This document shows positions 55,787-64,000 of a DNA stretch of 64,000 nt, piece after piece. Each line of letters opens with the position of its first letter. Within the stretch, counting starts at the first letter, position 1. Below the pieces are notes generated by a model, which saw only the letters and a program-made list of their open reading frames with translations, had not been told where the DNA came from and ran no database searches. Both the position numbers and the translations under genes were made by a program. The stretch lies in the NCBI RefSeq assembly GCF_014196345.1, contig NZ_JACIDN010000003.1:620001-684000 (forward strand), written 5' to 3'. Origin of the DNA: Methylobacterium brachythecii. Its GTDB lineage: Bacteria; Pseudomonadota; Alphaproteobacteria; Rhizobiales; Beijerinckiaceae.

Positions 55787-56596
55787 GGCAGTCCAGCGGA
55801 AACAGCCTTCGCTCACTCCCTAGTCCAGAATTTCGAAGCTGACGGGCGGCTTGCCTAATGGGCCTGCGGTCTCACGGCGGGCTTCAGCCCACAGAACGCG
55901 CCGGTTCTGCAAGCAATGAATGCCGCCATTCTCGCTGAGAATGTTCAGATTTCCGCGAGCGGTGATTGCGACCGCTGGAGACAAGTTCGGTCATTCTGAG
56001 AGACGCGGTTCGTGCGCGCCTCTCGAATGGCGCAGCTAAAACCATGGCCGCAGCGCCAAGCGTTTCCGTCACGATGCTAGGCGGTGAGAGCGCCAGATCA
56101 CGGCTACTGAGCACCCATTGCGACCGCTCAGCAGATCCTGGCATTTTCTCCGAAGCGGACGTCGGAGAAGTACAGCTTGTGGGTCGCAGTTGCACCATGA
56201 GCGGAAGTTGGCCACCTGCTTGAAAGCAGACGTTCCGCGTCCGACCCAACCAAGTCGTTCACGCGCAGCTGCGCGCTTCTCGAAAGCGGACGGCGCAACG
56301 GCGATAAATCCGGCAGCAGTGCGCCCAGCTAATTCGTTCTGGCCCTCAGTCGGCCAACTCTCGATCGGTTCTGATCGGGTGTAGCTGTTTCGCGTCCATA
56401 TCAGCCGTCGGACAACATTTGGGCGAACAAAGTGCCCCGCAGCCCTGAGGCCAGCGGGGCAAAGTGGCTTTGGGAGGTGCCACAGCCTTGGAGAAACTGC
56501 GGCCGCCGCACCTAAGCTGACGTGTGGAACTGAGCAAGTCGCCCTTGGTCTAAGCGGCCGTTCGCCTGCTATGCGCGCTGGAGTCGTTGAACTTTC
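55787..56596. other. Non-coding, decayed stretch downstream of tRNA-Ala
   Basis: 810 bases with no supported gene and lower GC than neighbours. Related fragments recur inside it: TTGCGACCGCT at about 55964 and 56116, and AAGCGGACG at about 56153 and 56286, with a variant AAGCAGACG at about 56223. Long open frames here are Ser/Arg/Cys-rich and unlike real proteins. It looks like mutated remains of repeat or mobile DNA. Confidence 0.55.
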
Positions 56597-56845
56597 ATGC
56601 AAGTCCGTCATCCAGGGGAGATGCCGCACTTAACCTGCCGCAAGGCGTATCTCGTCACGTCAGTCAACGCGGAGGGCTGCCATGGCCCCGTCTATGCGAT
56701 TGTGACGAGCGATCCCTCCGAAGCGGTCGATGCCGTTGCTGCGTCTTTAGGCATCGAAGCAGATCGTCTATCTTTTGCGGGATTTTTGTCTCGCCGAATG
56801 GCTCATCACCTCGGTCTGAAGCCAAATGAAGTGAGGCTGATCTGA
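56597..56845 (+). CDS. Small hypothetical protein, paralogue of the 63.7-kb gene
   Basis: 82 aa (74 from ATG 56621). Basic start, then KAYLVTSVNAEG, VYAIVTSDPSEAVDAVAASL, and the C-terminal GFLSRRMAHHLGLKPNEVRL. The last ~45 residues align with the protein at 63704-63925 (YAV..PSAEAALERV, GRLSRDTARRLKLKPG..HLV). No membrane helix or known domain; soluble alpha/beta. Spacing of either start from a ribosome site is not ideal. Confidence 0.6.
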   Translation: MQVRHPGEMPHLTCRKAYLVTSVNAEGCHGPVYAIVTSDPSEAVDAVAASLGIEADRLSFAGFLSRRMAHHLGLKPNEVRLI

Positions 56846-56872
56846 TCTGCGCTGCCCAATCACCGTCGACAG

Positions 56873-57298
56873 TCAATCAGATGCGATGAAGCGGAGTGTG
56901 CCGGCCCGGCGTGTCGGCTTGCCAGTATCACTAGTGTGATTGATGCCATCCATGACAGGCACCTCCGCGAAATCAAACGGACTTACTCCCTTCAGGCAAG
57001 CCACGTTTACGGCATAAAGGTTCTGGTCCGATCGCCTCTGATGGTGCGTATAGATCCCGCAACGAGAACAGAAGAAGTGATGCACCGACCCGGTGTGAAA
57101 CCGGTAGCTCGTCAAAACGTCCTCGCCGTGGCGGACTTTGATCCCGCCGATCTCGGCCATTGCAACGACCGCGCCCCGCATGCGGCAGAAGGAGCACGTA
57201 CAGCGGCGGATGGATTCGAAGCCGTCGCTGAGCACCACTTCGAACCGTACCGCGCCGCAATGGCACCGACCGCTCAAAACACGCTTGTCGTCCGCCAT
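56873..57298 (-). CDS. GFA/CENP-V family zinc-binding protein
   Basis: 141 aa. The zinc-cysteine pattern is complete: GRCHCGAVRFEV, RRCTCSFCRMRGAV, then FFCSRCGIYTHHQRR. GFA proteins were first described as glutathione-formaldehyde activating enzyme, but that activity has been disputed. In this methylotroph-like genome the link is tempting but unproved. ATG 57298 is preferred over GTG 57325. It is convergent with the preceding small gene and lies near a leftward MFS transporter. Confidence 0.85.
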   Translation of the reverse strand: MADDKRVLSGRCHCGAVRFEVVLSDGFESIRRCTCSFCRMRGAVVAMAEIGGIKVRHGEDVLTSYRFHTGSVHHFFCSRCGIYTHHQRRSDQNLYAVNVACLKGVSPFDFAEVPVMDGINHTSDTGKPTRRAGTLRFIASD

Positions 57299-57423
57299 GA
57301 CCCTCACGCCTCCTGTTACAGTCACTGCCTTGTCTGGTCTGGACGGGGGCCAGTTGCTTGAGTTGGACCGCGTGTCACCGGGCGCAGAGCTTTTGTGCCG
57401 GTCGCAGATCTATCAGCCCTTCA

Positions 57424-58659
57424 TTAAGTCTTCGATGGCACCGTGGATTTGGAGAGACGCGGCGACAGGGCCAGCATGAGAGGGATCACGGCGAGAGCCG
57501 TGGCTGCTGAAGCTGTTGCCGCCCAGTGCGGACCGAAGGCGTCCCCGAGTTGGCCGTAGAGAAGCGGAGATGCCAACGCACTTCCTCCGAGGCTGAAGGT
57601 GTAGAACAGTGCAAAGGCATGCTCGACCCGGCCCCCTGGGGCCAGTTCCGGGACGGTCCCGTACAGCACGGAGGACGTCCCGTTCAGCATGACCCCGATC
57701 AAGGGCAGCAGGAACAGCACCGACCCAAGCGGAAGGACAATCGCAGCGAGGACCGTTACCGCCGTACCGGTTTCGGTGAACAGAACAGTGCGGGTGACAC
57801 CCACCCGATCGCCGAGCCAGCCGCAGGCGGCTTTGCCCAATGCCCCCCCGACAAAGACCGACGACAATGCCAGCCCTACCGTCGTCAGGGCTGCGCCCTT
57901 CTCCTGAAGAAGAAACGGCAAGTAGAGCAGAAACGCAGGACGAGCGGAGTTGTCGAGAACGCCGATAGCCACCAGAAGTCCGAACCCCAATCGCCCTTTT
58001 TGATGATGGCCTTCAGGCTGCACTGCTTGTGTTGCGTCTACGCGCATCCGATGCTGAGACGAACGATCGGTCGGCAGGAGATACGCGACAACGAGTGCTA
58101 TGACGAAGCCCAGTCCGGCAATCAGCCATAGGGCGGACCGCCAGTGCCACACGGTGAGCAGGTAGCCGATCAAAGGAGGCACGATCGCTTTGCCAACATC
58201 TCCTGCGAAGTTGTACGTGCCGAGCGGGCCGCGGGCGGATCGTCCATAGGTACGAGCAATCAAGGACGACGCGAGTGGATGCTGGGTGCTGCTACCGGCA
58301 CCGCCGAGCGCCAAAGCGGCGCACAGAGCTAACAGACCGCCCGAGGCACCGGCGAACGCATATCCTGCCCCGCTTACCAGCGTGCCGAGCACGAGGACGT
58401 TGCGGGCACCGAGCGACCTCGCGAGCAGCGTCGATGGAACCTGAAGCGCCGCAAGCGTCCCGCTGTAAAGTGTCCGCAGCAACGCCAATGTCGCGTAGCC
58501 GAGAGCGAACTCTTGCTGCCAGATCGGCAGCAAAACGTAGATCAGATCGGTATAGCCATCGTGAAGTGCGTGGTTGATGCCGGCTGCATATAAGACCCGT
58601 CGAGACTTCGAGCCGAGTGGTTCCGCATCGGCGGCGATCAAGTGTGTAGCTACAGGCAT
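57424..58659 (-). CDS. MFS transporter (fosmidomycin-resistance/FSR-like)
   Basis: 411 aa, 12 helices. The start INHALHDGYTDLIYVLLPIWQ is close to Fsr-type exporters (HFxxDxYxxxxP pattern). LARSLGARNVLVLGTLVS and GGALGKAACGWLGDRVGVTR match MFS loop signatures. The substrate is unknown; Fsr homologues export fosmidomycin and sometimes formaldehyde-type toxicants. ATG 58659 is chosen; a GTG lies at 58674. It is read from its own promoter, in an accessory-looking region. Confidence 0.85.
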   Translation of the reverse strand: MPVATHLIAADAEPLGSKSRRVLYAAGINHALHDGYTDLIYVLLPIWQQEFALGYATLALLRTLYSGTLAALQVPSTLLARSLGARNVLVLGTLVSGAGYAFAGASGGLLALCAALALGGAGSSTQHPLASSLIARTYGRSARGPLGTYNFAGDVGKAIVPPLIGYLLTVWHWRSALWLIAGLGFVIALVVAYLLPTDRSSQHRMRVDATQAVQPEGHHQKGRLGFGLLVAIGVLDNSARPAFLLYLPFLLQEKGAALTTVGLALSSVFVGGALGKAACGWLGDRVGVTRTVLFTETGTAVTVLAAIVLPLGSVLFLLPLIGVMLNGTSSVLYGTVPELAPGGRVEHAFALFYTFSLGGSALASPLLYGQLGDAFGPHWAATASAATALAVIPLMLALSPRLSKSTVPSKT

Positions 58660-58800
58660 TGGGTGTCCGAGCACCTTTCGAACACATCATGAAGCGTGCA
58701 GATGACGCATACAAACGACTTTAAGTCCCCTTATGAGTGAGGGAAACTCACGTATGCGCGTGGGGGAGGTCGAAGCGCTAGCGTTGGGTCAACGCCATTT

Positions 58801-60774
58801 TCAAAGCGGAGATGCGGATGCCGCCATGGTGTCGTGATGGCGGATCGAGTTGGTGGCGACGACTTGGTGCTGGAACGATGATTTGAACGCGTCGGGCACG
58901 CCGTGGCTGTCGGGCAGACGGATCGACATCGGGTCGAGGAAGCGTCCGTTGACGCTGACCTCGTAATGGACGTGCGGCCCTGTCGAGAGCCCGGTCGATC
59001 CCATGTAGGCGACGACCTGCCCCTGCCGCACGGTCGCGCCAACCTTCACGCTGTGCGAGAATCGCTGAAGATGGTTGTAGGCCGTCGCGTATCCGTTGGC
59101 ATGCCGGATCTCGATGCGGTTCCCGTAACCGCCTCGTCGCTTAGCGAACACAACTGTACCGTTACCTGTCGCCATGATCGGCGTGCCCGCCTTGTTGGCC
59201 CAGTCGATACCGTTGTGGAAACGCGCATAGTGCAGAATCGGATGGATGCGCGTGCCGAAGGGCGATGTCACCCGGCCTTCTGCGATCGGCATACGCAGAA
59301 GGAAACGTCGAAGCGATCCGCCTTCCTCGTTGAAGTAGCTGACGGCGCCGGTATCAGGCTCCTCGAAGCGATAGGCCCGGTGCTTCACGCCATCGATCGT
59401 CAGCGAAACGTAGAGCAGCTCAGCCTGACCTCCGTCTTTGTCAGCGGGGCTAAGCAGCACTTCTAGGCGGTCGGTGGACTTGACCGGCCGCTTCATGTCC
59501 GTGCCGTAGACGAAGATGCCGACGATATGCTCGGCGACCTCGCGGGAAAGCCCGTTGCGTAGCACGGCCTCATAGATGCCGTTGTAGAGGTTGGCGGCCC
59601 CGTCGTCGCCATCGCTGGTCGGCTCGGCCAACCGGACGGCACCTACGGGCGGCGCGACCGCGACGAAGCCCCCGGCATCACGTTCGGCGACGATCTCCTC
59701 CACGCCGTCAACACCGTAGAGCGTCACGCGGGAGATCCTCGCCGTCGCTGCGCCGCTGCCTCCGCGCATGAGCAGGAGGCTCAGGTGCTGCCCCTCGGAC
59801 AGCCCGGTACGGGCGTGCTCGTCGAGAGCGGCGAGGATGGAACCGACGCGCGCCGGATCAGCGCCATTCGTCGCAAGAGCTTGCGCGAGCGTCTGATCGT
59901 GCTGGAGAATGACGTCGCGGGTTTCGGTGACGCTTGCATGCGCGGCCGCCTCGACCTTGACGAGGGCCGTCACGTTCTCGGGGATCACATGGACCTCGAT
60001 GGAACGGAACGGGTCCGAGCCATCGGCATCCTCAGCCGTACCTTGGTCCGACGACGCGCCCAAGGCCATCGACAGGAGGCGTTGCGGCGCAAGCGGGCCT
60101 GGCATTCGTGGTTCCGCAAGCTTGGTGAAGTCGCGTTCCGCCTCGACGAGCGCCGTCATGCCGTCTTCGCCCATGGCGATGGCATCGTCGTCGATCTGTT
60201 CGTCGTTGAGGTCCGTGCGCTTGATAGTGATGGCGGTATCGGCGCCATCGTCGTCGAACTCGTTGCCACCTGACACCACTGTGTCGTCGGCGAGCTGCCG
60301 GGTCGGATCGAAGGCCGGGATGTCCGCGGCGTCGCCGTCACCCGACCCTAGGCTTGCGATCAGGCGGACGAGGGGCTGCACACGGACGATTTCTCGCGAA
60401 CCGACCTGGCGGGTGATCGGAGCCGTGAACTCTTCCTTGTCAGATGCCACGAGTTGGCGTCGCAGGAGCCGGTCGCCGCGTTTTGCGCCTTCGTCTGGTC
60501 GATCCTCGGTACGGCTGGCATGGCTCACCGGTCGCGATGCGACCAGGTCCGCGTCGAAGGACAGCCGAAGGGCCGCCGCCATCAGGCCCGAGCCACAGGC
60601 CGCGATCAAGACGCTGGCGCCAAACCAACGAAGGTTGAGACGCCTGCGATCGGGTGGCGCCTCTCCCAGAAAAAGGGCTGCGTAGGGATCGTCAGATGGG
60701 GATCGCGGCTGGACAGGCGGTTGGTCTTTCAACGGTTGCCGCACTCTCATCGTACCCGAACTCGTCATGGCCAA
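58801..60774 (-). CDS. M23-family zinc metallopeptidase (LytM-type) with long N-terminal region
   Basis: 657 aa. Cytoplasmic basic N-terminus, one membrane helix (about 48-70), then a ~400-residue periplasmic region with a very acidic stretch (NEFDDDGADTAI, DEQIDDDAIAMGED) and a SH3-like/opacity-type segment at about 300-440. The M23 domain has HxxxD in FHNGIDWANKAG (residue ~520) and HxH in GPHVHYEVS (~602). It cuts peptidoglycan cross-bridges or activates amidases. Both zinc His residues are present, so it should be catalytic. Alternative ATG 60768. Confidence 0.88.
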   Translation of the reverse strand: MAMTSSGTMRVRQPLKDQPPVQPRSPSDDPYAALFLGEAPPDRRRLNLRWFGASVLIAACGSGLMAAALRLSFDADLVASRPVSHASRTEDRPDEGAKRGDRLLRRQLVASDKEEFTAPITRQVGSREIVRVQPLVRLIASLGSGDGDAADIPAFDPTRQLADDTVVSGGNEFDDDGADTAITIKRTDLNDEQIDDDAIAMGEDGMTALVEAERDFTKLAEPRMPGPLAPQRLLSMALGASSDQGTAEDADGSDPFRSIEVHVIPENVTALVKVEAAAHASVTETRDVILQHDQTLAQALATNGADPARVGSILAALDEHARTGLSEGQHLSLLLMRGGSGAATARISRVTLYGVDGVEEIVAERDAGGFVAVAPPVGAVRLAEPTSDGDDGAANLYNGIYEAVLRNGLSREVAEHIVGIFVYGTDMKRPVKSTDRLEVLLSPADKDGGQAELLYVSLTIDGVKHRAYRFEEPDTGAVSYFNEEGGSLRRFLLRMPIAEGRVTSPFGTRIHPILHYARFHNGIDWANKAGTPIMATGNGTVVFAKRRGGYGNRIEIRHANGYATAYNHLQRFSHSVKVGATVRQGQVVAYMGSTGLSTGPHVHYEVSVNGRFLDPMSIRLPDSHGVPDAFKSSFQHQVVATNSIRHHDTMAASASPL

Positions 60775-60883
60775 GCTTGTGGCTTCGTGGGCGAGTGCGG
60801 CCCGAATGAGGCTACCGAAAGCAGAAGTATGCCCGTTAGCCTGCGCGGTGATTTCGAGCCGGGCTGAACCCTGGCCGCGACAC

Positions 60884-61888
60884 CTAGAACGCGCGGGTCA
60901 AGGCATAACATCCGGCGGCGATCGCAGCTGCAGCCGGCAGCGTCACGACCCAGGCAACGACGATGTTGCTGGCCACGCCCCAACGTACCGCCGAGGTGCG
61001 CCGGGCCGCACCCACTCCGACGATCGCGCCCGTGATGGTATGGGTGGTCGAAACCGGCACCCCAAGCCATGTCGCCAGGAAGAGGGTCAGTGCACCTCCG
61101 GTCTCGGCGCAGAAGCCCTGCATGGGCTTCAACTGCGTGATCCGCGAGCCCATCGTGTGGACGATCCGCCATCCGCCCATCAGGGTCCCGAGCGCCATGG
61201 CCGCCTGGCAGGACAGCACAACCCAAAGCGGCACGTGGAATTCGCCGCCGGAATGGCCTTGCGTGAACAACAGCACCGCGATGATGCCCATGGTCTTCTG
61301 GGCGTCGTTTCCGCCGTGCCCAAGCGAGTAGAGCGACGCCGAGGCGAACTGCAGCACGCGGAAGGTGCGGTCGACGGCAAAGGGCGTCTGCCGGACGAAG
61401 GTCCAGGTCACGGCAAGCACCAGGACCATCGCCAGCACGAAGCCGAGCAGTGGTGAGAGCACGATCGCGGCGGCCGTCTTGGCAAGTCCGCTCCACACCA
61501 CCGCTCCGGGTCCGGCCTTCGCGACACCTGCCCCGACCAGGCCGCCGATTAGCGCATGCGAGGAACTCGACGGGATGCCGAGCACCCAGGTGATGACGTT
61601 CCAAGCAATCGCGCCGACCAGTGCGGCAAAGATCACCGTCGGCGTGACCGTGCCGGCATCGATGATCCCAGTGCCGAGGGTCGTGGCGACATGCAGCCCG
61701 AAGAACAGGAAAGCGATGAAGTTGAAGAAGGCTGCCCAGAACACGGCGTAGCGTGGGCGTAGCACGCGGGTTGAGACGATGGTCGCGATCGAATTCGCCG
61801 CGTCGTGAAGCCCGTTTAGGAAGTCGAACAGCAGGGCGATGCCGATCAATCCGACCAACAGCGGCAGCGCGAGGGGAGCGGTTTCCAC
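60884..61888 (-). CDS. pit: Inorganic phosphate transporter, PiT family
   Basis: 334 aa, about ten helices. PiT signatures are in both halves: FLNGLHDAANSIATIVSTRV near residues 25-45 and GHGGNDAQKTMGIIAV near 190-205, with TWLGVPVSTTHTITGAIVGVG. It takes up metal-phosphate with protons. It lies 9 bases after a DUF47 gene, the usual PiT accessory pair. No pho-box search was possible. Confidence 0.93.
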   Translation of the reverse strand: METAPLALPLLVGLIGIALLFDFLNGLHDAANSIATIVSTRVLRPRYAVFWAAFFNFIAFLFFGLHVATTLGTGIIDAGTVTPTVIFAALVGAIAWNVITWVLGIPSSSSHALIGGLVGAGVAKAGPGAVVWSGLAKTAAAIVLSPLLGFVLAMVLVLAVTWTFVRQTPFAVDRTFRVLQFASASLYSLGHGGNDAQKTMGIIAVLLFTQGHSGGEFHVPLWVVLSCQAAMALGTLMGGWRIVHTMGSRITQLKPMQGFCAETGGALTLFLATWLGVPVSTTHTITGAIVGVGAARRTSAVRWGVASNIVVAWVVTLPAAAAIAAGCYALTRAF

Positions 61889-61897
61889 GGCGGCCCC

Positions 61898-62542
61898 TCA
61901 AACATTCTCGACGACGATGCCGCTGATCTCGTTCGCCACGTCCTCGAACCGGTCGACCACCTTCTCCAGGCCGTCATAGATCTCGCGGCCGATCATATAG
62001 GCCATCGGATCGCTGTGGCCCTTCGCCAGATACAGCGCGCGTAACCCCTGCTCCTGCAGTTCGTCCGAGCGTCCTTCTACCCTGGTGATTGCCTCGGTCA
62101 GTTCACCGAGCCTGCTCGCATTGGTTCCAACCGCGCTCAAGAGAGGCACCGCCTCCGCGGTCAATCGAGCCGCCTCGACGACCGTACCGCCCATCTCACG
62201 CATCAAGGGTTCGAAGGATCGCACTTCGTAGAGCGCAACGATCTTCGCAACTTTGTTCATCTGGTCGATGGCGTCGTCCATCGACTGGATCAAATCCTGG
62301 ATATCGTTTCGGTCGAACGGCGTGATGAAGCTGCGGCGAAGGGCTTGCAGCACCTCCCGAGTAATCTCGTCCGCCTTCTGCTCTTCGGCAATGACGACAC
62401 GAGCGTGCGTCTCGACCGCATCGCCCCCGGCAAGCATGCCATTCAAAGCCTCCGATCCAGCGATGAGGGTGGTCGCGTGTTGGGAGAATAGATCGAAAAA
62501 CCCGTCCTCTCGCGGCATGAGAGATCGGAACCAGCTCAGCAT
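61898..62542 (-). CDS. DUF47 PhoU-like phosphate transport accessory protein
   Basis: 214 aa from ATG 62542 (GTG 62557 is possible). Helical bundle: LMPREDGFFDLFSQHATTLI, EEQKADEITREVLQALRRSF, ITPFDRNDIQDLIQSMDDAI, and DGLEKVVDRFEDVANEISGIV, the DUF47 signature. It sits immediately before pit in one transcript and likely controls the transporter. GGAG lies 7-10 bases from the ATG. Confidence 0.9.
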   Translation of the reverse strand: MLSWFRSLMPREDGFFDLFSQHATTLIAGSEALNGMLAGGDAVETHARVVIAEEQKADEITREVLQALRRSFITPFDRNDIQDLIQSMDDAIDQMNKVAKIVALYEVRSFEPLMREMGGTVVEAARLTAEAVPLLSAVGTNASRLGELTEAITRVEGRSDELQEQGLRALYLAKGHSDPMAYMIGREIYDGLEKVVDRFEDVANEISGIVVENV

Positions 62543-62564
62543 CCTGCTCTCCTGCACCGCTCAT

Positions 62565-63251
62565 TTACGACTTGGCCGGATCGATCTCGTCAACGCTGAG
62601 AACCGCTGGATTGTCCCGCAGGCGCTGCGCGATGGAAGACACGCTTTGTCTCGACAATCGTACGAAGGACACGGTGACTTCCTCGACGTCCGGATCGGCT
62701 CCGGGGCGCACAACGAATTGGCGGATCCGTGAAGACCGCTCTCGTGTCGCCTCTTGGAGCGTATCGATCGTCATCGAACCCCGTCTCACCGAGAGGGAGA
62801 GTTCGCGTGTCTGCATGCGGCCCCTCCAATGCTCTTCCAGAGGTTTAACGCCGGCCAGGATGCCGAGGACGAGGATCGTCGTGGCGATCGCCGCAACATA
62901 GAGGCCGCCTCCGACGGCCAGGCCGATCGCAGCCACTGCCCAGAGGCTTGCAGCCGTTGTCAGCCCCTTCACGACCTCGCCGCGCAGGAGGATCGTGCCC
63001 GCGCCGAGAAAACCGATGCCGGAGACGACCTGGGCAGCGACGCGGGACGGGTCCAACACGACTGCCGGCTGACCAAGCACGTCGCCGAAGCCGAACGCCG
63101 ACACCATCATGATGAGACACGAGCCGACGCAAACTAGCATGTGGGTGCGAAGGCCGGCCGCCCATAGCAACCGTTCACGCTCGAAGCCGATGGCGCCGCC
63201 CATGATCGCGGCCAATGCCAAACGCGTGATCAGCTCCGCATGTCCCAGCAT
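62565..63251 (-). CDS. MgtC/SapB family membrane protein
   Basis: 228 aa. Four to five N-terminal helices with AAIMGGAIGFERERLLWAAG, LRTHMLVCVGSCLIM and QVVSGIGFLGAGTILLRG, the MgtC core. A C-terminal ACT-like domain follows (~150-228). MgtC aids survival in low magnesium and within hosts by restraining the ATP synthase and phosphate uptake. It precedes DUF47-pit by 22 bases, so a shared phosphate/magnesium operon is plausible. Confidence 0.9.
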   Translation of the reverse strand: MLGHAELITRLALAAIMGGAIGFERERLLWAAGLRTHMLVCVGSCLIMMVSAFGFGDVLGQPAVVLDPSRVAAQVVSGIGFLGAGTILLRGEVVKGLTTAASLWAVAAIGLAVGGGLYVAAIATTILVLGILAGVKPLEEHWRGRMQTRELSLSVRRGSMTIDTLQEATRERSSRIRQFVVRPGADPDVEEVTVSFVRLSRQSVSSIAQRLRDNPAVLSVDEIDPAKS

Positions 63252-63369
63252 GGCGTCCTATGGCGTTCCGTTCGGCCCCAGAGCCGAGCGTGACTTTCGG
63301 GATGGTCCTATCCAGCCCCAGCCCTAAGTTAGCATCGTTCACTTAGTCGGCAACGGAACGGAGGGACGG

Positions 63370-63636
63370 ATGAGAAAGATCGCAGCGATCGCATTGTTGA
63401 TATCGATGGGTCTGGTGGGTCCTGCCATGGCCAAAAAGGACAAGCCGGGTCCGGACTGGATCCCCGCCGACCAAGTTACGCAGAAGCTCAAGGACGCTGG
63501 CTATAGCAGCATCACAGAGCTCGAAGCGGACGATGGCCACTGGGAAGGCGAAGGCCTCAAGAATGGTGTGAAGATGGAGTTTCACGTTGACCCGAAGACC
63601 GGGGCGATCACCAAGGAAAAGCCGGACAAGGACTGA
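63370..63636 (+). CDS. Secreted PepSY-domain protein
   Basis: 88 aa. The signal peptide ends near PAMAKK. The mature PepSY fold has IPADQVTQKLKDAGYSSITELE and HWEGEGLKNGVKMEFHVDPKTG. The domain often inhibits periplasmic peptidases. GGAGGGACGG lies just upstream of the ATG. It diverges from mgtC and is followed by a small-domain gene. Confidence 0.85.
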   Translation: MRKIAAIALLISMGLVGPAMAKKDKPGPDWIPADQVTQKLKDAGYSSITELEADDGHWEGEGLKNGVKMEFHVDPKTGAITKEKPDKD

Positions 63637-63703
63637 TGCAGTCCGAAGTGTCGGTCCGGCGACCGGTGAAATCGCAGGTGCGGTTTCGCTGGTCGACGCA
63701 CGA

Positions 63704-63925
63704 ATGGAAACCAAGCCCGGCCGGCAGTACGCTTTCCTCATTGCAGTCCAGCAACGGCGAGAAGCCACCCGCACTTATGCGGTGATGGCACCGTCGGCAG
63801 AGGCAGCTCTGGAGCGCGTGAACTCCGAGGCCCTAGTGGATGCCAGCGTTGAGGTGGTCGGACGCCTGTCGCGCGACACGGCTCGGCGGCTGAAGCTGAA
63901 ACCTGGCGCCATGCATTTGGTATGA
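63704..63925 (+). CDS. Small hypothetical protein, paralogue of the 56.6-kb gene
   Basis: 73 aa from ATG 63704; the frame is open to 63587 but that part overlaps the PepSY gene. It reads METKPGRQYAFLIAV, then TYAVMAPSAEAALERV, VGRLSRDTARRLKLKPGAMH. The pattern aligns with the protein at 56597-56845 over its full domain. Soluble, no known family. It ends 75 bases from the window edge. Confidence 0.6.
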   Translation: METKPGRQYAFLIAVQQRREATRTYAVMAPSAEAALERVNSEALVDASVEVVGRLSRDTARRLKLKPGAMHLV

Positions 63926-64000
63926 AAGCCGCGACGTCGTGACGTCTGTTTATGGGCGTTCTGCGATGAAAGCCGTCAGACTTCCTCCAGTCTGCTGCTG

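Noticed and set aside
56069..56629. A 186-codon leftward frame in the decayed region after tRNA-Ala
   Set aside because: Translation is Ser/Arg/Pro/Cys-rich, lacks a domain and covers repeated fragments. It looks like chance openness.
56873..57298. Naming the GFA protein formaldehyde-activating enzyme
   Set aside because: The zinc-binding Cys pattern is common to many GFA/CENP-V proteins, and the enzyme activity is disputed. No formaldehyde genes adjoin.

Overview
The window is a visibly high-GC alphaproteobacterial chromosome segment. It most resembles the order Hyphomicrobiales, and Methylobacterium/Methylorubrum in particular. The clues are a mesaconyl-CoA hydratase of the ethylmalonyl-CoA pathway, a PQQ-dependent dehydrogenase, two GCG_CRPN-type secreted proteins, EcfG-type (GGAAC...CGTT) general-stress promoters, and alphaproteobacterial forms of ParC, ParE, IF-1 and the dihydroorotase homologue. 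I could not run a search, so the genus is inferred. About 64 genes are supported, including one left-edge partial gene, one broken toxin gene and one tRNA-Ala(CGC). There is no prophage, CRISPR array, rRNA or complete insertion sequence.

Layout. 0-11 kb: HNH endonuclease (partial), MscS-type channel, Bug-type solute receptor, 3-hydroxyisobutyryl-CoA hydrolase, a PspA/YiaA-like envelope-stress cluster behind a perfect inverted repeat, an esterase and a flavin monooxygenase. 11-19 kb: membrane diguanylate cyclase, an OmpR-type two-component system followed by two small secreted GCG_CRPN proteins, a VapC remnant, parE, and a 64-aa membrane peptide behind two EcfG-type promoter motifs. 19-26 kb: threonine aldolase, topA, and a four-gene leftward cluster (Met/Lys-rich secreted protein, cytochrome b, Tat-exported molybdopterin oxidoreductase, tautomerase). 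26-30 kb: pyrB, a dihydroorotase homologue without its metal motif, plsY, dprA. 30-39 kb: chaC-like, DJ-1/PfpI, ruvX, SMI1/KNR4, gatC and gatA split by an inverted repeat, split XdhC genes plus a MocA-like nucleotidyltransferase, an amino-acid receptor and a tailed IF-1. 39-50 kb: PQQ dehydrogenase, parC, recO, and an RND efflux pump with its adaptor. 50-55.7 kb: L,D-transpeptidase, GGDEF/EAL protein, TSUP exporter, mesaconyl-CoA hydratase, YggT. 55.7-64 kb: tRNA-Ala, then a decayed non-coding stretch and accessory-looking genes (GFA-fold protein, MFS transporter), an M23 peptidase, a phosphate transport pair (DUF47-Pit), MgtC, a PepSY protein and a small-domain protein.

Regulatory logic that can be read from the DNA: a tandem TGTRAC-N4-TGTRAC box lies upstream of the response regulator and again in front of the first GCG_CRPN gene. 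This suggests autoregulation plus direct control of a secreted effector. Two GGAAC-N17/18-CGTT sites precede the 64-aa membrane peptide and suggest a general stress response gene. A 10-bp-arm palindrome precedes pspA. Two unlinked small ORFs (56.6 and 63.7 kb) encode recognisably related ~74-aa proteins of unknown function.
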